A stretch of 64,000 bases of DNA, from positions 992,001 to 1,056,000 of the forward strand of contig NZ_CP032419.1 of the NCBI RefSeq assembly GCF_003595175.1. The letters are read 5' to 3'. Positions 62,841 to 64,000 of the stretch are shown here, one piece after another. The translations under genes were made by a program, and so were the position numbers. Every line of letters starts with the position of its first letter. Within the stretch, counting starts at the first letter, position 1. The stretch is from Pseudomonas cavernae (GTDB lineage Bacteria; Pseudomonadota; Gammaproteobacteria; Pseudomonadales; Pseudomonadaceae). The notes beneath the pieces are model-generated. The model ran no database searches, had not been told where the DNA came from, and was given only the letters and a program-made list of their open reading frames with translations.

Positions 62841-64000
62841 TCAGAGCAGTTCGACCGCCACCGCCGTCGCTTCGCCGCCGCCGATGCACAGCGAGGCCAC
62901 GCCGCGCTTGCCGCCGGTGTTCTTCAGGGCGTTGATCAGGGTGATGATGATCCTCGAGCCGGTCGAGCCAACCGGGTGGCCCTGGGCGCAAGCGCCGCCA
63001 TAGACGTTGACCTTGGCGTGATCGAGGCCGTGTTCGCGCATGGCCAGCATGGTGACCATGGCGAAGGCTTCGTTGATCTCGAACAGGTCGACGTCGTCCT
63101 TGCTCCAGCCGGTCTTCTTGAACAGGTTGGTCATGGCGCCGATCGGGGCGAGGGTGAACTCGCTCGGGTCCTGGCTCTGGGTGGCGTGGCCGACGATCTT
63201 GGCCAGCGGCTTGAGGCCGCGCTTGGTGGCTTCCTCGGCAGTCATCAGCACCAGGGCGCTGGCGCCGTCGGAGATCGAGCTGGCGTTGGCGGCGGTGATG
63301 GTGCCGTCTTTCTTGAACGCCGGCTTGAGGCCGGGGATCTTGTCCAGGTTGGCGTTCAGCGGTTGCTCGTCGTCCTTGACCAGGACTTCGCCCTTGCGGC
63401 TGCTGACGGTCACCGGGACGATCTCGGCGGCCAGTGCACCATTCTTGATCGCCGTCTGGGCGCGCTGCAGCGACTCGATGGCGTAGGCGTCCATCTCTTC
63501 ACGGCCGATGCCGTGCTTGTCGGCGGTCTCCTGGGCGAAGGAGCCCATCAGGCGGCCGCTGCGGGCGTCTTCCAGACCGTCGAGGAACATGTGGTCCTTG
63601 ATCTCGCCATGGCCCATGCGCAGGCCGCTGCGGGCCTTCTCGAGGACATAGGGGGCGTTGGACATGCTTTCCATGCCGCCGGCGACCATCACCTGGTTGG
63701 TGCCGGCCTTGAGCAGGTCGTGGGCGAGCATCACCGCCTTCATGCCCGAACCGCAGAGTTTGTTGATGGTGGTGCAGCCGGCGGTGCTGGGCAGGCCGGC
63801 ATTCAGGGCGGCCTGGCGGGCCGGACCTTGCTTGAGACCGGCGGGCAGCACGCAGCCCATGATCACTTCCTGCACGTCGGCCGGCGCGATGCCGGCGCGG
63901 GCCACGGCTTCGCGAATGGCGATGGCACCCAGCTCGACGGCGCTGACGCTGGACAGGCTGCCCTGGAACCCGCCCATGGGGGTACGGGCACCACTGACAA
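62841..64000 (-). CDS. Acetyl-CoA C-acetyltransferase (thiolase), 5' end cut by window edge
   Basis: At least 386 residues of a thiolase that condenses or cleaves acetoacetyl-CoA. The catalytic Cys is in TINKLCGSGMKAVM, the motif FEINEAFAMV follows, and the C-terminal Cys/His block is GGACAQGHPVGSTGSR. The frame stays open to the right edge with SGARTPMGGFQGSL before the first internal Met, so only the first few residues are missing. The product may serve ketone-body, polyhydroxyalkanoate or fatty-acid metabolism. The next gene upstream is not visible. Confidence 0.9.
   Translation of the reverse strand, partial: VSGARTPMGGFQGSLSSVSAVELGAIAIREAVARAGIAPADVQEVIMGCVLPAGLKQGPARQAALNAGLPSTAGCTTINKLCGSGMKAVMLAHDLLKAGTNQVMVAGGMESMSNAPYVLEKARSGLRMGHGEIKDHMFLDGLEDARSGRLMGSFAQETADKHGIGREEMDAYAIESLQRAQTAIKNGALAAEIVPVTVSSRKGEVLVKDDEQPLNANLDKIPGLKPAFKKDGTITAANASSISDGASALVLMTAEEATKRGLKPLAKIVGHATQSQDPSEFTLAPIGAMTNLFKKTGWSKDDVDLFEINEAFAMVTMLAMREHGLDHAKVNVYGGACAQGHPVGSTGSRIIITLINALKNTGGKRGVASLCIGGGEATAVAVELL

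Overview
The window is GC-rich, densely coded chromosomal DNA from a Pseudomonas-type gammaproteobacterium. From memory, the gene order from mksB to hprA (about 1-54200) follows a long block of the Pseudomonas aeruginosa chromosome: mksBEF, a set of secreted proteins, rimI, a carbonic anhydrase, ychF-pth-rplY-prs, tRNA-Gln, ispE-lolB, hemA-prfA-prmC-moeB-murI, pagL, hemH, uraA-upp, hpt, mqo, lysP-rsmC-hprA. I saw no transposase, integrase, phage gene or CRISPR array. The window is core genome, and its unusual content lies in repeats, secreted proteins and regulatory RNA.

Layout. 1-4720 (minus): MksF-MksE-MksB bacterial condensin, with mksB cut by the window edge. 4999-10208 (plus): four adjoining genes for exported proteins of unknown function that share one motif directly after the signal peptide. 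10305-15484: an uncharacterised protein plus rimI, an acidic disordered protein, an FAD amine oxidase, a beta carbonic anhydrase, a frameshifted EamA transporter and a small membrane protein. 15582-22685 (minus): tRNA-Met, ychF, pth, rplY, prs, two identical tRNA-Gln genes, ispE, lolB and a TPR lipoprotein. 22876-28318 (plus): hemA-prfA-prmC-moeB-murI, with most junctions overlapping, then the lipid A deacylase pagL. 28623-35728: a cysteine-cluster protein, a renalase-like oxidoreductase, a yfcH-type epimerase, ferrochelatase, an MFS transporter and uraA-upp. 36003-46482: purine salvage hpt, a WbuC cupin, a SulP transporter, mqo, YajG lipoprotein, an acyltransferase, several small conserved proteins and a divergent SRAP protein. 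46767-54158: M48 lipoprotein protease, epimerase, SnoaL-like protein, a GDT1-type manganese exporter under a probable yybP-ykoY riboswitch, lysP, rsmC and hprA. 54312-64000: membrane diguanylate cyclase, LysE exporter, MocR-type regulator, ccoG, a cysI-type sulfite reductase with its DUF934 partner, and a thiolase cut by the right edge.

Two repeat systems run through the intergenic gaps. The first is a family of five long palindromic elements of about 140-265 bp (28318, 43878, 48640, 52939, 56891) plus one half copy. All five have the same orientation, four of them adjoin or overlap a stop codon, and the arms carry compensatory base changes, so a paired structure appears to be kept. The second is a mixed set of short palindromes with GTAGG...CCTAC-like ends. 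They sit inside operons (mksF/mksE, prfA/prmC) and at gene ends, and one supplies the rsmC stop codon. The five-copy element and the four-gene secreted-protein locus are the best candidates for undescribed biology here.
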